Of a stretch of DNA of 64,000 nucleotides, positions 33,081 through 42,075 are shown in pieces. Where the stretch lies: NCBI GenBank assembly GCA_023435305.1, contig JAEYRV010000024.1, positions 62,001-126,000 of the forward strand, in the 5' to 3' direction. The stretch comes from Bacillota bacterium. GTDB lineage: Bacteria > Bacillota > Clostridia > Acetivibrionales > DTU013. The translations under genes were made by a program, and so were the position numbers. The notes below the pieces were generated by a model. The model saw only the letters and a list, made by a program, of their open reading frames with translations. It was not told where the DNA came from and made no database searches. Positions within the stretch are counted from its first letter, which is position 1. Each line of letters starts with the position of its first letter.

Positions 33081-33827
33081 TTACTCTTCGTCGTCTTCCT
33101 CATCCTGCTCCCAGTTGTGGTAGACATTCTGGACATCGTCCATATCTTCGAGGTTGTCGATGAGTTTGTCCATCATTTCGATTTGCTTTGCATCGGTGAG
33201 CTGTGCCATCGTGGCCGGTATCATCGATACTTCTGCTTCCACGAACTCGTAGCCCTTTGCTTCCAAAGCTTCTCTTACTGCCGAGAAGCTGGCTGGGTCG
33301 GTGGTGATCTCATAGTATTCATCTTCCGACTTCATGTCCTCTGCTCCCGCTTCAAGGGCTTCCATCATAAGGTCGTCCTCCGAAATCTTATCGGCCTTTT
33401 CTATCAGTATGACGCCCTTCTTGTTGAACATGAATGAAACGCTGCCTGACTGTCCGAGATTGCCTCCGAACTTGTCAAAATAATGCCTTATATCGCCTGC
33501 AGTCCTGTTTCTGTTGTCAGTGGCAGCTTCAACTATTACAGCTACTCCGCCCGGACCGTAGCCTTCATATGTTATCTCTTCGTAGCTGGCTCCATCGCCT
33601 TCACCCGCTGCCTTCTTTATGCTCCTTGCAATATTATCGTTAGGCATGTTTGCAGCCTTACATTTAGCTATTACGTCCTTTAGCCTTGAGTTCGCGTCAG
33701 GATTTGCTCCTCCCGATTTTACAGCGATGGCGATCTCCCTGCCGAGCTTTGTGAATACCTTTCCCCTCTGCGCGTCTGTCTTACCCTTTTTGATCTTGAT
33801 ATTTGCCCATTTTGAATGGCCTGACAT
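33081..33827 (-). CDS. yebC: YebC/PmpR-family protein
   Basis: 248 residues, the family length. It begins MSGHSKWANIKIKKGKTDAQ and has the conserved SGGANPDANSRLKDVIAKC. YebC-type proteins were described as transcription regulators; some bind ribosomes and relieve stalling at proline runs (TACO1/YebC). GGAGG precedes the ATG. It lies alone between the convergent hairpin and the kinase gene, so context adds little. Confidence 0.96.
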   Translation of the reverse strand: MSGHSKWANIKIKKGKTDAQRGKVFTKLGREIAIAVKSGGANPDANSRLKDVIAKCKAANMPNDNIARSIKKAAGEGDGASYEEITYEGYGPGGVAVIVEAATDNRNRTAGDIRHYFDKFGGNLGQSGSVSFMFNKKGVILIEKADKISEDDLMMEALEAGAEDMKSEDEYYEITTDPASFSAVREALEAKGYEFVEAEVSMIPATMAQLTDAKQIEMMDKLIDNLEDMDDVQNVYHNWEQDEEDDEE

Positions 33828-34010
33828 AAAAATACCTCCACTATCTAAACTTTATTTCCATATTTTAGAAAATATGTTTACACTCTTTTGATCGAGATGT
33901 AGAATATAACTGAATTTGTTATTAAATGGTATATTTTATTTTTAAAGGAAATTTGTTTTCCGCACATATATGATACCATATACTTTTTAAAAGATAAAGG
34001 GTGAGCTTGA

Positions 34011-34943
34011 TTGAATATTGATACGAATACTTTTGTTTTACCGGCCATGGCCGCACTGTTTGCCGTATTGACTATCATGTTCATATTTTTAAGAAAATCA
34101 CTGCACAATGAAAGCAAGCTGGCCCGACAGCTCAATGAGGCTATAGAGAGCTCCAACAGAAGGTGTGAATTTTTTTCAAACATGGCCCATGAGCTTAGAA
34201 CTCCATTGAGTGTCATTCTTGGCGCTATTCAGCTGCTGGAGATGAACATGGGCGAACAGCTCCATAACGAGCGAACAGCCAGAAACCTGAATACGATAAA
34301 GTACAACAGCTACAGACTTCTGAGGCTGACAAACAACCTGCTGGATCTGGCAAGGTCAGAGTCGGGCTATCTTGCGTTGAAGCCTGCCAATTGTGAACTG
34401 AATACTCTTATCGATGAGATAGTACAATCTGTCCGGCCTTTTGCCGAGAAAAAGCAGTTGGAACTGCTCTGTATCAAATCGCCAAAACCTATATGCATCG
34501 CGTTGGATATTGAAAAAACAGAGCGAATCATGCTGAACTTATTGTCAAATGCAATCAAATTTTCAAATCCCGGTAGTTCTGTAACTGTATCAACCTTTGA
34601 TTCGGACGGCAGAGCATATATTTCGGTAAAGGACACGGGAGCCGGAATACCCGCCCACATGCAGCGGGAGATATTTGACAGGTACAAACAGTCCGGACAG
34701 TGTCCGAAGGCTGAAAATGAAGGCAGCGGAATTGGTTTATCGCTGGTCAAGACCTTCGTTGAGCTTCACAAGGGAAATATTAAACTGATAAGTGAAGTAG
34801 ATAAGGGCAGCGAATTCATAATAGATCTGCCCCTGGTGATTGCCGGGAGTAACGATGAAAACAATAAATGCAGTGGTTTCGGGCATGGGGCCGTTGAGGC
34901 CGCGAAGGTCGAGTTTTCAGGCACTTACTCAATTCCTACCTGA
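34011..34943 (+). CDS. Sensor-less histidine kinase
   Basis: 310 residues from TTG at 34011 (AAAGGGTGA precedes). One N-terminal membrane segment (PAMAALFAVLTIMFIFL) leads into HisKA with His60 in SNMAHELRTPLS, then HATPase_c: NLLSNAIKFSNPG (N-box), VKDTGAGIP (G1) and GSGIGLSLVKTF (G2). There is no extracellular or PAS sensing domain, as in orphan sporulation-type kinases of Clostridia. No response regulator is adjacent. It overlaps the 3' end of the convergent CoA-binding gene by 8 bp. A role in Spo0A phosphorylation is possible but inferred. Confidence 0.87.
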   Translation: MNIDTNTFVLPAMAALFAVLTIMFIFLRKSLHNESKLARQLNEAIESSNRRCEFFSNMAHELRTPLSVILGAIQLLEMNMGEQLHNERTARNLNTIKYNSYRLLRLTNNLLDLARSESGYLALKPANCELNTLIDEIVQSVRPFAEKKQLELLCIKSPKPICIALDIEKTERIMLNLLSNAIKFSNPGSSVTVSTFDSDGRAYISVKDTGAGIPAHMQREIFDRYKQSGQCPKAENEGSGIGLSLVKTFVELHKGNIKLISEVDKGSEFIIDLPLVIAGSNDENNKCSGFGHGAVEAAKVEFSGTYSIPT

Positions 34944-35313
34944 GCGCCACAAGCACACATGCCAGCACATATTTCAAACCTTTGGCCTTTGTGAACTCAA
35001 GCAGCTCATCATCATATGTACCGGGCTGGAACCAGATATTTTCAATGCCGAGTCCGGCAGCCTCCTCCAGTATCGGCCTGCCTCTCTTGGGTGACACCAC
35101 CATATCGATCACTTCGGGCTTCTGGGGCAGCGACGTAAGATCCTTGTAGCATGGATTGCCTTCCAGACTCTCATATTTGGGGTTTACAGGGTAAACTGTA
35201 TACCCTCTTGATAACAGCTTTCTATATATCCTGTTGCCGAATTTCTCCGGGTCGTCATTTGCTCCTATTACAGCCCATACCCTCTTCTCGAGCATCTTCT
35301 CTTCAAGCATCAT
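34936..35313 (-). CDS. CoA-binding domain protein (YccU-like)
   Basis: 125 residues, a Rossmann-fold CoA_binding domain: VWAVIGANDDPEKFGNRIYRKLLSRGY, PVNPKYESLEG and VSPKRGRPILEEAAGLG. Its family is widespread and binds CoA-type ligands; its biological role is not known. AAGGAGG precedes the ATG. The start overlaps the stop of the YigZ gene by 4 nt (ATGA), so they are co-translated. Its 3' end overlaps the histidine kinase. Confidence 0.88.
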   Translation of the reverse strand: MMLEEKMLEKRVWAVIGANDDPEKFGNRIYRKLLSRGYTVYPVNPKYESLEGNPCYKDLTSLPQKPEVIDMVVSPKRGRPILEEAAGLGIENIWFQPGTYDDELLEFTKAKGLKYVLACVLVALR

Positions 35314-35948
35314 TTCCCTGCCTCCTTAGTCACGTACACCTTTTCACCAATCGAAATCAATGCTCTGCCATTTGACGCTTCTGTGACAACAGCTGTAAAT
35401 GCTTCAATATCATCAACCGGCACATATACCTTCATATTGACATCCTCTGTGTAGACAGTGTCCTTTACCATATATCCCTGAGCCGCTATGGCAGACTGCA
35501 GCTTTCCGAGCAGGGTATAGTCAAGCAGGATATCTGCCTGGGCACATAGCTGCTTCCTTATGATACCGGCAGCTTCCAACCCCAGCGCAGCACATTTGCC
35601 ATATGCGCGGACAAGTCCCGATGCACCAAGCAGTGTGCCGCCAAAGTACCTTGTGACCACAACTGCACAGTCCTGCAGGTCGAACCTCTTGATAGCTTCG
35701 AGTACCGGCAGGCCTGCGGTTCCGGACGGTTCACCATCATCGCTGAACTTTTGCAGCATATTGTCGGCACATATGTAGTATGCGTAAACATTATGCGTCG
35801 CATTCCAGTACTTCGCCTTCAGACTGCTTATGAAAGCCTGTGCCTCATCTTCAGTGGCAACCGGCCTGACTGTCGCTATAAAACGGGATTTTTTCTCCTC
35901 TGTTTCTGCAACAGCTTCCCCCGATATTGTATAAAAATCTTTTCTCAT
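35310..35948 (-). CDS. yigZ: YigZ/IMPACT family protein
   Basis: 212 residues from ATG at 35948. The N-terminal IMPACT domain has EEKKSRFIATV, YWNATHNVYAY and FSDDGEPSGTAGLPVLE, then a DUF1949-type C-terminal domain. The family acts in the cytoplasm and is related to eukaryotic IMPACT, a Gcn2 regulator; its bacterial function is unclear. A start seven codons upstream (35969) is possible, but the family usually begins near this residue. It is in one transcript with the CoA-binding gene. Confidence 0.92.
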   Translation of the reverse strand: MRKDFYTISGEAVAETEEKKSRFIATVRPVATEDEAQAFISSLKAKYWNATHNVYAYYICADNMLQKFSDDGEPSGTAGLPVLEAIKRFDLQDCAVVVTRYFGGTLLGASGLVRAYGKCAALGLEAAGIIRKQLCAQADILLDYTLLGKLQSAIAAQGYMVKDTVYTEDVNMKVYVPVDDIEAFTAVVTEASNGRALISIGEKVYVTKEAGK

Positions 35949-36141
35949 ATAAGACCTACAGCGATCCATCCCCGTCCCGATCTTTCCATAGTGAGCAATG
36001 TCCTCAGAGATGGTGGACTTCCGCCGGCTCCTCTAAAAAACAAATGGCAGCAGGTGTCTGCTACCATCTATTTTACTATTTAAATATTATTTCGCAATAT
36101 TATGATTCTCAACATCTCTGCTTGCATACTGATCCTATATC

Positions 36142-36567
36142 TTAAACGGCTACTGAGGTTATTTCCTTGTACCTTCTATAGGACAGGTTCAAAAGCGCTT
36201 TGTCCTGACTGTAAGTAACCATCTTCATGGCCTCTTCGACTTCAAAATACCCCGCATCCAGGAATTTTTCATTATCAATGATTTTAAAATAAAGATTGTT
36301 TGACTTCATGATGTACCATATTATTTTGTTGCATACCGGTTTCTGACGTGTTACAGAAAAGAACTCATAGTTGGTGTGCCCTGCTGTTGAAATGATTTCT
36401 GCAGCTATATCTCCTTCATCCTTCACTCTTTTGAGAGCTACTTCGTTAGGGAGTTCGCCGCTTCGGATGACGCCCTTGGGAAAAACCCATTCGTCTTTTT
36501 CGTTCTTAAGGAGAAACACCTTGCTCCCGCAGAAGACTATGCCCCCCGCGCAGTTTCTGACTAACAT
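36142..36567 (-). CDS. Nudix hydrolase-like protein with a degenerate Nudix box
   Basis: 141 residues from ATG at 36567, preceded by AAGGAAGGG. The fold is recognisable (GGIVFCGSKVFLLKNEKDEW, FPKGVIRSGE). The consensus Gx5Ex7REUxEE reads G-VIRSG-E-LPNEVAL-KRVKDE: the Arg and first Glu of REU are Lys and Arg, and the second acidic pair is Asp-Glu. Catalytic metal binding may be weakened. Clostridial relatives exist near sporulation genes, but no substrate is known. It stands alone. Confidence 0.78.
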   Translation of the reverse strand: MLVRNCAGGIVFCGSKVFLLKNEKDEWVFPKGVIRSGELPNEVALKRVKDEGDIAAEIISTAGHTNYEFFSVTRQKPVCNKIIWYIMKSNNLYFKIIDNEKFLDAGYFEVEEAMKMVTYSQDKALLNLSYRRYKEITSVAV

Positions 36568-36800
36568 ATAAAGGTCCCTTCCTTTCAACCGGTTGGCTTT
36601 GCTGGTAAACAAAGACATTGCCGTTATTATAATATTATGATACCCTAAATGAACATTTTATTCAACTTTGTTAGGGTCTTACTTAGTTTTCTCTAAATGA
36701 TTTATATATATAACTTGTCACTAAATTAACTGATATCGTTGTATTTCTGCCTCCATCCTTTTTTAGGAAAACCTGCGGGATTTCTGATACCTAGCGACGA

Positions 36801-38516
36801 TCATCTGTTTTCCAGCACCTTCGTGATTCGTCCGAACAGCTCCTGCCTATCCCACTCAAGACCTCTGAACGATATAGTTCCGGCCTTTTCCTCCGGAGCG
36901 AGCAGATCCTTGCCATCTGTCCTGATGCTGTAGCTGACTCCGGAAATATTCAGGACTGTAGGGGCTATATCAATGAATGACGCAACCTGCTTGTCCTCCT
37001 TATACTTCATGCCGTCAGGAGTTATTATAAACAAAGGTACAAACTCATATCTGTAGTCGTCTATCATCATGAAAGCTTCCTTGTGCGCCTCGTTTTCGAC
37101 CTGGGGCGTGTGATCGCCGAATATTATCATATATGCATTGTCATATTTACTGCGTATTTGAGTTACATACTCCATTATGGTTCGGTCGACATATGCCATT
37201 GAGTTGTAATAGTCTCTTAGCTTCTTGTCTTTCACATTATCAAAGGCAGGATCGTTATAGTAATTTGACACATTGGTGAACGGCCCGTGGCTTGACATTG
37301 TTATGACATAGGACAGCACCGGTGCTTCTGATCCGCTGACTGTGCTCAGCGAAAAGTCAAAAACCTGGCTGTCCGGCGCGCCCCAGCCCACATCCTCCAT
37401 TTGCATTCGGGCGATATCATAAAATTCGTCAAAGCCGAATCTCTTTAGCGCGATGTCCCTGTTATAGTATCTGCCGATATTGCCATGAAACGCATAAGCA
37501 TTGTAAGGCCCGTCAGTAAGCCGCTTCACGAAGGAGTTGGGGTAATCGTATGATATCAGCTTGATGGAGGTATAATAGGTCAGCGGTTCCACCGTATTGA
37601 TAACTGAAAATTCACAGTCCGAGGTGCCCCCGTAGAAATGGTAGCTGACCATGTACGGATAATATACGCTTTCGCTGGTGAGTGAATTCAGGAAAGGCAT
37701 GATTTGGCTGCCCTCATGCTTTTTATTGACGATTTCCGATTCCAGTGCCTCCACCTGTATGATAAATATGTCTGGATTGCTCTGAGCCTCCTTATCATTG
37801 GTACGTTCAGGCCCATACCGGAAGCTTTCGATCAGCTGCTGCTCATTGCCCATCTTGGCGACACTTACTATGCTGTTCGTAAATGTTCCATAACGCTGGA
37901 CTATGTATGATTCACCAAGGCGCAGACCATTTGCTATCTGGGTAATAAATATCTCGTCCTTATAGTGACCATATTGCGCAGCAGCCGTTATAATCATCGA
38001 CATTACAACAACTGCCGCCACAGGGACCTTGAGCTTGATCCTGAGTCTTTGTACTCTTGGATAGAGCGCTAAAACGAGTATAAAAAATGGTAAATCCATT
38101 ACGGCTGCCAAAAGTATCGGGTTATTCGGAGATGAGGCATTGAGTACCGCTGTTGCGCCCTCGTAAAAGTTCGATATAAATTGTTCAACATGCAGATAAT
38201 TATGAAAATACATATAATACGACATGTTTATTACTATATACAAGGTCTGGATTATATAGAATACGACAAACAGAGTCCGTTTCCTGAAGCGGAACAGCAC
38301 GGGATAGGTGATCAGCACGATAAGTCCCGTCATTAGAAACTTGTATCTGAACATCCATTTATCAGCGTTTGGCACAAGCACATGGTTGAATACCGTCACT
38401 TTCAGTATGGATGCCAGAATGAAAAACAACGCCGCTGCCGCTGCAAAAATATCCTTTCTGGTTTCAAACAAATCACTGATCCAGAGCTTCGTTTTTGATA
38501 GAATCGATCCTCTCAT
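36801..38516 (-). CDS. LTA synthase-family sulfatase (polyglycerolphosphate-type)
   Basis: 571 residues from ATG at 38516 (AGGAG six nt upstream). Five N-terminal membrane helices are followed by an extracellular sulfatase-fold domain. The metal ligands fit LtaS: Glu256 (QVEALES), the nucleophile Thr298 (YGGTSDCEF), and the IFGDHTPQ motif for the Asp/His pair. Such enzymes polymerise glycerolphosphate from phosphatidylglycerol into lipoteichoic-acid-like polymers at the outer face of the membrane. The sequence is divergent from Staphylococcus LtaS, so the exact polymer is uncertain. No teichoic acid genes are nearby. Confidence 0.88.
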   Translation of the reverse strand: MRGSILSKTKLWISDLFETRKDIFAAAAALFFILASILKVTVFNHVLVPNADKWMFRYKFLMTGLIVLITYPVLFRFRKRTLFVVFYIIQTLYIVINMSYYMYFHNYLHVEQFISNFYEGATAVLNASSPNNPILLAAVMDLPFFILVLALYPRVQRLRIKLKVPVAAVVVMSMIITAAAQYGHYKDEIFITQIANGLRLGESYIVQRYGTFTNSIVSVAKMGNEQQLIESFRYGPERTNDKEAQSNPDIFIIQVEALESEIVNKKHEGSQIMPFLNSLTSESVYYPYMVSYHFYGGTSDCEFSVINTVEPLTYYTSIKLISYDYPNSFVKRLTDGPYNAYAFHGNIGRYYNRDIALKRFGFDEFYDIARMQMEDVGWGAPDSQVFDFSLSTVSGSEAPVLSYVITMSSHGPFTNVSNYYNDPAFDNVKDKKLRDYYNSMAYVDRTIMEYVTQIRSKYDNAYMIIFGDHTPQVENEAHKEAFMMIDDYRYEFVPLFIITPDGMKYKEDKQVASFIDIAPTVLNISGVSYSIRTDGKDLLAPEEKAGTISFRGLEWDRQELFGRITKVLENR

Positions 38517-38636
38517 TGTTTGCTCCTGTAGCATATAATATATCATTTTTCGTTTAATTATAAACTAACACGGGCGACCTGTCGATAAATAGTGTACAAT
38601 ATCCATTTGATATTTTCGGGATGAGGTGTAAATGCC

Positions 38637-39563
38637 ATGGATGGCAAGGTTTTATTACTGGAATATTCGGCGTACGAACGCCAGAAAATACGTCATATAC
38701 TGAGTACTGCCGGCAGCTTCGAAGTGATCGATGTCGGCGATATCAGCCAGTTCAATCTGCTTGATCTGGATATACAGGATCTTAAGCTGATAATAATGGA
38801 CCTGTCATTTCCGACTGAAACCGCCGGTCTTGATGTACTGTCGAAAATATCCCGTTCAGCATGCAGGGGCGTACCCATTATTGTGATTTCCCAGTCTGAC
38901 AGCCTGGAGCTCAGAGATAAAGCCCTGAAATTTTCAGCACGGGATTATATAGTAAAGCCCTATAATGTAAATAGGCTCGAAGCATCGATAAAGGGCATTG
39001 TCCGGACCAATACCGCATTTTATTACGATACGGCAAGCATCGGCAATATTACTATGTCATTCGACTCTTATATAGAACGAGAGATCCGGTTTGCAAAGCG
39101 CACCAATACAACTCTCTCATTAATACTGATAACGACCCTGCAGTTGGAGCAGAAGCAGGATGCTGGCGAACCGGTAACGGAAAGGCTAAGAGAGTCGGTT
39201 TTTTCCATCGCTGCAGCCAAGTCAAGAGAAGTGCTGCGTTTGACAGATACGATAGTGATGAATGGAACCCGCGACATCATTATTGTCCTTCCCTGTACCG
39301 AAGTAATCGGAGCACGGCAGGTCTGTGAAAAGATCATAAAGCTGTCGGAACCGGAATTCAAAATCCTCAGCACTGATATAAGCCAACAGGTATATCCTGT
39401 TTACGTGACCTATCCCGAAGATGGCGATAGTTTTCAGCAGCTCATGGAAGTTGCATTCAAAAAAGTATCCGATAAGGAAATGCTTGAAAAAATAACTTCA
39501 ATTCCGACAGATGCCAGAAAATATGCCAATAAGAGCTATAACAGATACAAGCGCTGGTTTTGA
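38637..39563 (+). CDS. Response regulator receiver domain with degenerate GGDEF-like domain
   Basis: 308 residues. REC domain: phosphoacceptor Asp55 (LIIMDLSFP), Lys107 (DYIVKPYN). A second domain (about 135-270) resembles GGDEF in layout, but the active-site loop reads VMNGTRDIIIVLP instead of a GGDEF/GGEEF loop, so diguanylate cyclase activity is unlikely. GAGGTG precedes the ATG. No kinase is adjacent. It may be a signalling adaptor. Its end overlaps the convergent methyltransferase by 28 bp. Confidence 0.78.
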   Translation: MDGKVLLLEYSAYERQKIRHILSTAGSFEVIDVGDISQFNLLDLDIQDLKLIIMDLSFPTETAGLDVLSKISRSACRGVPIIVISQSDSLELRDKALKFSARDYIVKPYNVNRLEASIKGIVRTNTAFYYDTASIGNITMSFDSYIEREIRFAKRTNTTLSLILITTLQLEQKQDAGEPVTERLRESVFSIAAAKSREVLRLTDTIVMNGTRDIIIVLPCTEVIGARQVCEKIIKLSEPEFKILSTDISQQVYPVYVTYPEDGDSFQQLMEVAFKKVSDKEMLEKITSIPTDARKYANKSYNRYKRWF

Positions 39564-41332
39564 TCACCATACATCCATTCAGCTATTTCATCGATCTGGA
39601 GCGTCAACTGCTCCGCCTCAGGGCTATTGTCCGGCAGCTCAAGCAGTCTTGCGGCATTCCGGCTTATCAGAGCCTGTGTTTCCATGTCCGCTTTCGCTAT
39701 CGGCAGCTGCTCCAGCATGGATTTATTAATAGAAAGGTATTTACCTGACAGATGTCTCTCATGAAATTTTTCACTGATATAACGTGACATGAAGCTGCTG
39801 TTGAGTATCCCCAGTAAAAACAACGGGTCAAAATCGCCGAATTCATATACCGCATATGTTCCGACTCCAAGCGCAAGCGGCCGGCGGCTGTAATACGCCC
39901 GCATCTCACTTGTCATACCGGCGATACAGATTTTATCCCTTAGCCAAAGGCGCCATTTGCTGTCTGCTATTCCATCGCCCTTGGATATGTATGGCTTTTC
40001 ATATACGGTTCCCATATACCTGACTTTTTCATACCTTATTGAATATCTGCCAATACAGCCGCTTACCACAAATGGTATCGCTCCGTCTTTATCCGCTGCA
40101 TCCTCCGGCTCTTCACAAATATGCTGCGTCAGGATACTGGCCTGGAAGCCAGCCGCTCCTGCCGCTATTTTAATATTGTGATCTGCAAAAGTATCGTATG
40201 ACCTGAGTTTATTTCTTATATGAAATGTGCGGCTACGCAGATCACTCAAATTATCCGCCTTGTATTCGGCAAAATTCGCCGTCCCGTATTTATTGCCCGT
40301 GATTATTATGGGGTAGACACCGACCCTGGAGAATACCTCCAGGTCAGAGACGCTTATGCTTTGCCGCAGACCGTTTTGCTTCAGGTTCTCAAGTACCGGC
40401 GCAGCATATTGCGACACCAGAAATTTGTTTGGTATGATCCAGCAAAATACGCCATTTTCCTTTGTATTTCGAATACCATCCAGTAAAAAGGCCGTGTAAA
40501 TATCAAAAGCTCCTGTCAGCTGCGGGAATTTTTCTCTCAGTGCCTGTCTGGTACTCTTTCCGTCCCTTGCACCTTCTACGGCTGATATATAAGGAGGGTT
40601 CCCGATAACGATATCAAAGCTGCCGCCATCATATTCAAGAAGGCTGTCGGCACAAATCACATTATGTTCAAAGCTGTCATAACCGGGCATTGTATGCTCA
40701 CCGCCATGCAGCGGGGTCATCCCGGTTTGTGTACCGTTCTTTATTTCATGACTGCCGGCGGAAACAAGCCTTTGCCAGAGTCTGAGCACTGTTATCTCAA
40801 CAGATATAGGGTCCGTATCTGCCGCGAAAATACTTTTTCGCACAGCGTCCTTCAACAGATGTGCAGTCGTCCTCTCTTCAGCGGATATATAGGGCGTTAT
40901 CCTTTCCCGCAGCTTTACTATCTCGTCCAGCATGGCTATGGCAAAGGCTCCGCACCCAACAGAAGGATCAAATATCCTGACATTAGCAAGGGCATTGTCG
41001 ATGTTTACTGCATTCTCATTCAGATCACCCTGTAATGAATCATTGATCCCGCCGGATGATAATTGATTGATGAAACCAGCTGTTTTTTCGAATGTTAAGC
41101 CGGTACGATTCGAGATATGATGCGCAAGGCTTTCCCTGCACATGAACCGGACTATTTCAGACGGTGTATAAAATGCCCCGGCGCTTTTCCTGTCCCGGAC
41201 CTTCATGCTTTTTTCATACAGCTTTGCCAGCATATCCGGGTCTCCTGCCTCGTATGCGCATGCAGCGCCCGGTATTTTTTCACACAGCCGCCTTAAGGCT
41301 TCCATATATTCTGGATCACAGATAAACGGCAT
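39536..41332 (-). CDS. Solitary N6-adenine DNA methyltransferase (Eco57I/TaqI-type)
   Basis: 598 residues. GAFYTPSEIVRFM (about 53-64) and FDPSVGCGAF (121-130, SAM binding) precede the catalytic NPPY (245-248) in IVIGNPPYIS. The C-terminal 200 residues look like a TaqI-type target-recognition domain (ISKGDGIADSKWRLWLRDKI, YLSINKSMLEQLPI). Unlike type IIG enzymes it lacks an N-terminal PD-(D/E)xK nuclease: only about 50 residues precede the FYTP motif. No restriction gene is adjacent. It may be an orphan methylase or the remainder of a type II system. GGAGAGG precedes the ATG. Confidence 0.85.
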   Translation of the reverse strand: MPFICDPEYMEALRRLCEKIPGAACAYEAGDPDMLAKLYEKSMKVRDRKSAGAFYTPSEIVRFMCRESLAHHISNRTGLTFEKTAGFINQLSSGGINDSLQGDLNENAVNIDNALANVRIFDPSVGCGAFAIAMLDEIVKLRERITPYISAEERTTAHLLKDAVRKSIFAADTDPISVEITVLRLWQRLVSAGSHEIKNGTQTGMTPLHGGEHTMPGYDSFEHNVICADSLLEYDGGSFDIVIGNPPYISAVEGARDGKSTRQALREKFPQLTGAFDIYTAFLLDGIRNTKENGVFCWIIPNKFLVSQYAAPVLENLKQNGLRQSISVSDLEVFSRVGVYPIIITGNKYGTANFAEYKADNLSDLRSRTFHIRNKLRSYDTFADHNIKIAAGAAGFQASILTQHICEEPEDAADKDGAIPFVVSGCIGRYSIRYEKVRYMGTVYEKPYISKGDGIADSKWRLWLRDKICIAGMTSEMRAYYSRRPLALGVGTYAVYEFGDFDPLFLLGILNSSFMSRYISEKFHERHLSGKYLSINKSMLEQLPIAKADMETQALISRNAARLLELPDNSPEAEQLTLQIDEIAEWMYGDQNQRLYLL

Positions 41333-41352
41333 AGATGGTACCTCTCCGGCAA

Positions 41353-41970
41353 TTATTTGGTGCCTGTATGGCCGAATCCCCCGCCTCTGTCCTCTCCGAT
41401 TTCACGCGGGTTCGGATGCTCAATGAAATTGGCCCTCTTATATTCACAGAATACCATTTGAGCTATTCTTTCACCCTTTTTTATATATATGGTACCATAG
41501 GGATTACCAAGCTCATCGATATATATTTTTTCCTTTACAATATCAAGCCGTGACGCTTCTTTCAGCGGCATCCCACAATGCTGAGTCAGATACGTCTCTA
41601 AACTGACTTCCTTGTAGTTACTGAAAAGATCCTCCAGCACCTTTGGTTCTGCAGCTATCTGATATGGAAGATTTGCAATATTATATGTGTTTTGCAGCAG
41701 CACGCCCACTGTGTCACGGTAGTCACTGTCGATCGTACCAGGTCCGTTTGGGAGTCTCAGCTGTGTTTTCAGCGACAGCCCGCTTCTTGGCCTTATCTGT
41801 GCTTCCATATCAGGATCGATTGCCATTGTAAAATCAAGGGGCATTATCTTGGTCTCGCCCGGCCTGATTGCCATATCCTTCGTGGCAAACAAATCGCATC
41901 CTGCCGCATGCTTCGACGCATACTGCGGTATTTTGCCATCTCCTGTTACATTGATATATACATCCGCCAT
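41353..41970 (-). CDS. dut: dUTP diphosphatase with a large insertion
   Basis: 205 residues from ATG at 41970 (AGGAGG upstream); plain bacterial dUTPases have about 145. All five trimeric dUTPase motifs are present: AAGCDLF (22-28), RPRSGLS (60-66), GTIDSDYRD (78-86), KGERIAQMVF (165-174) and DRGGGFGHTG (194-203). An insertion of about 60 residues (95-158) lies between motifs III and IV. It hydrolyses dUTP to dUMP. The neighbouring methyltransferase starts 20 nt downstream, so both may be on one transcript. Confidence 0.9.
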   Translation of the reverse strand: MADVYINVTGDGKIPQYASKHAAGCDLFATKDMAIRPGETKIMPLDFTMAIDPDMEAQIRPRSGLSLKTQLRLPNGPGTIDSDYRDTVGVLLQNTYNIANLPYQIAAEPKVLEDLFSNYKEVSLETYLTQHCGMPLKEASRLDIVKEKIYIDELGNPYGTIYIKKGERIAQMVFCEYKRANFIEHPNPREIGEDRGGGFGHTGTK

Positions 41971-41985
41971 ATTTATCCTCCTATA

Positions 41986-42067
41986 GGGGACAGTTCTCCC
42001 ATTTTTCATATAGTAGCAGGAGAACCGTCCAATGTTCTCTTTACCCCACAGAAATAACAGAACCGTC
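41986..42067. repeat. GGGACAGTTCTC-type repeats
   Basis: GGGGACAGTTCTCCC (41986 on) and reverse-orientation GAGAACCGTCC and GAACCGTCCCAC copies within 80 bp. The same core is found at 63180-63335 and 63596-63706. Confidence 0.7.
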
Positions 42068-42075
42068 CCACTTCG

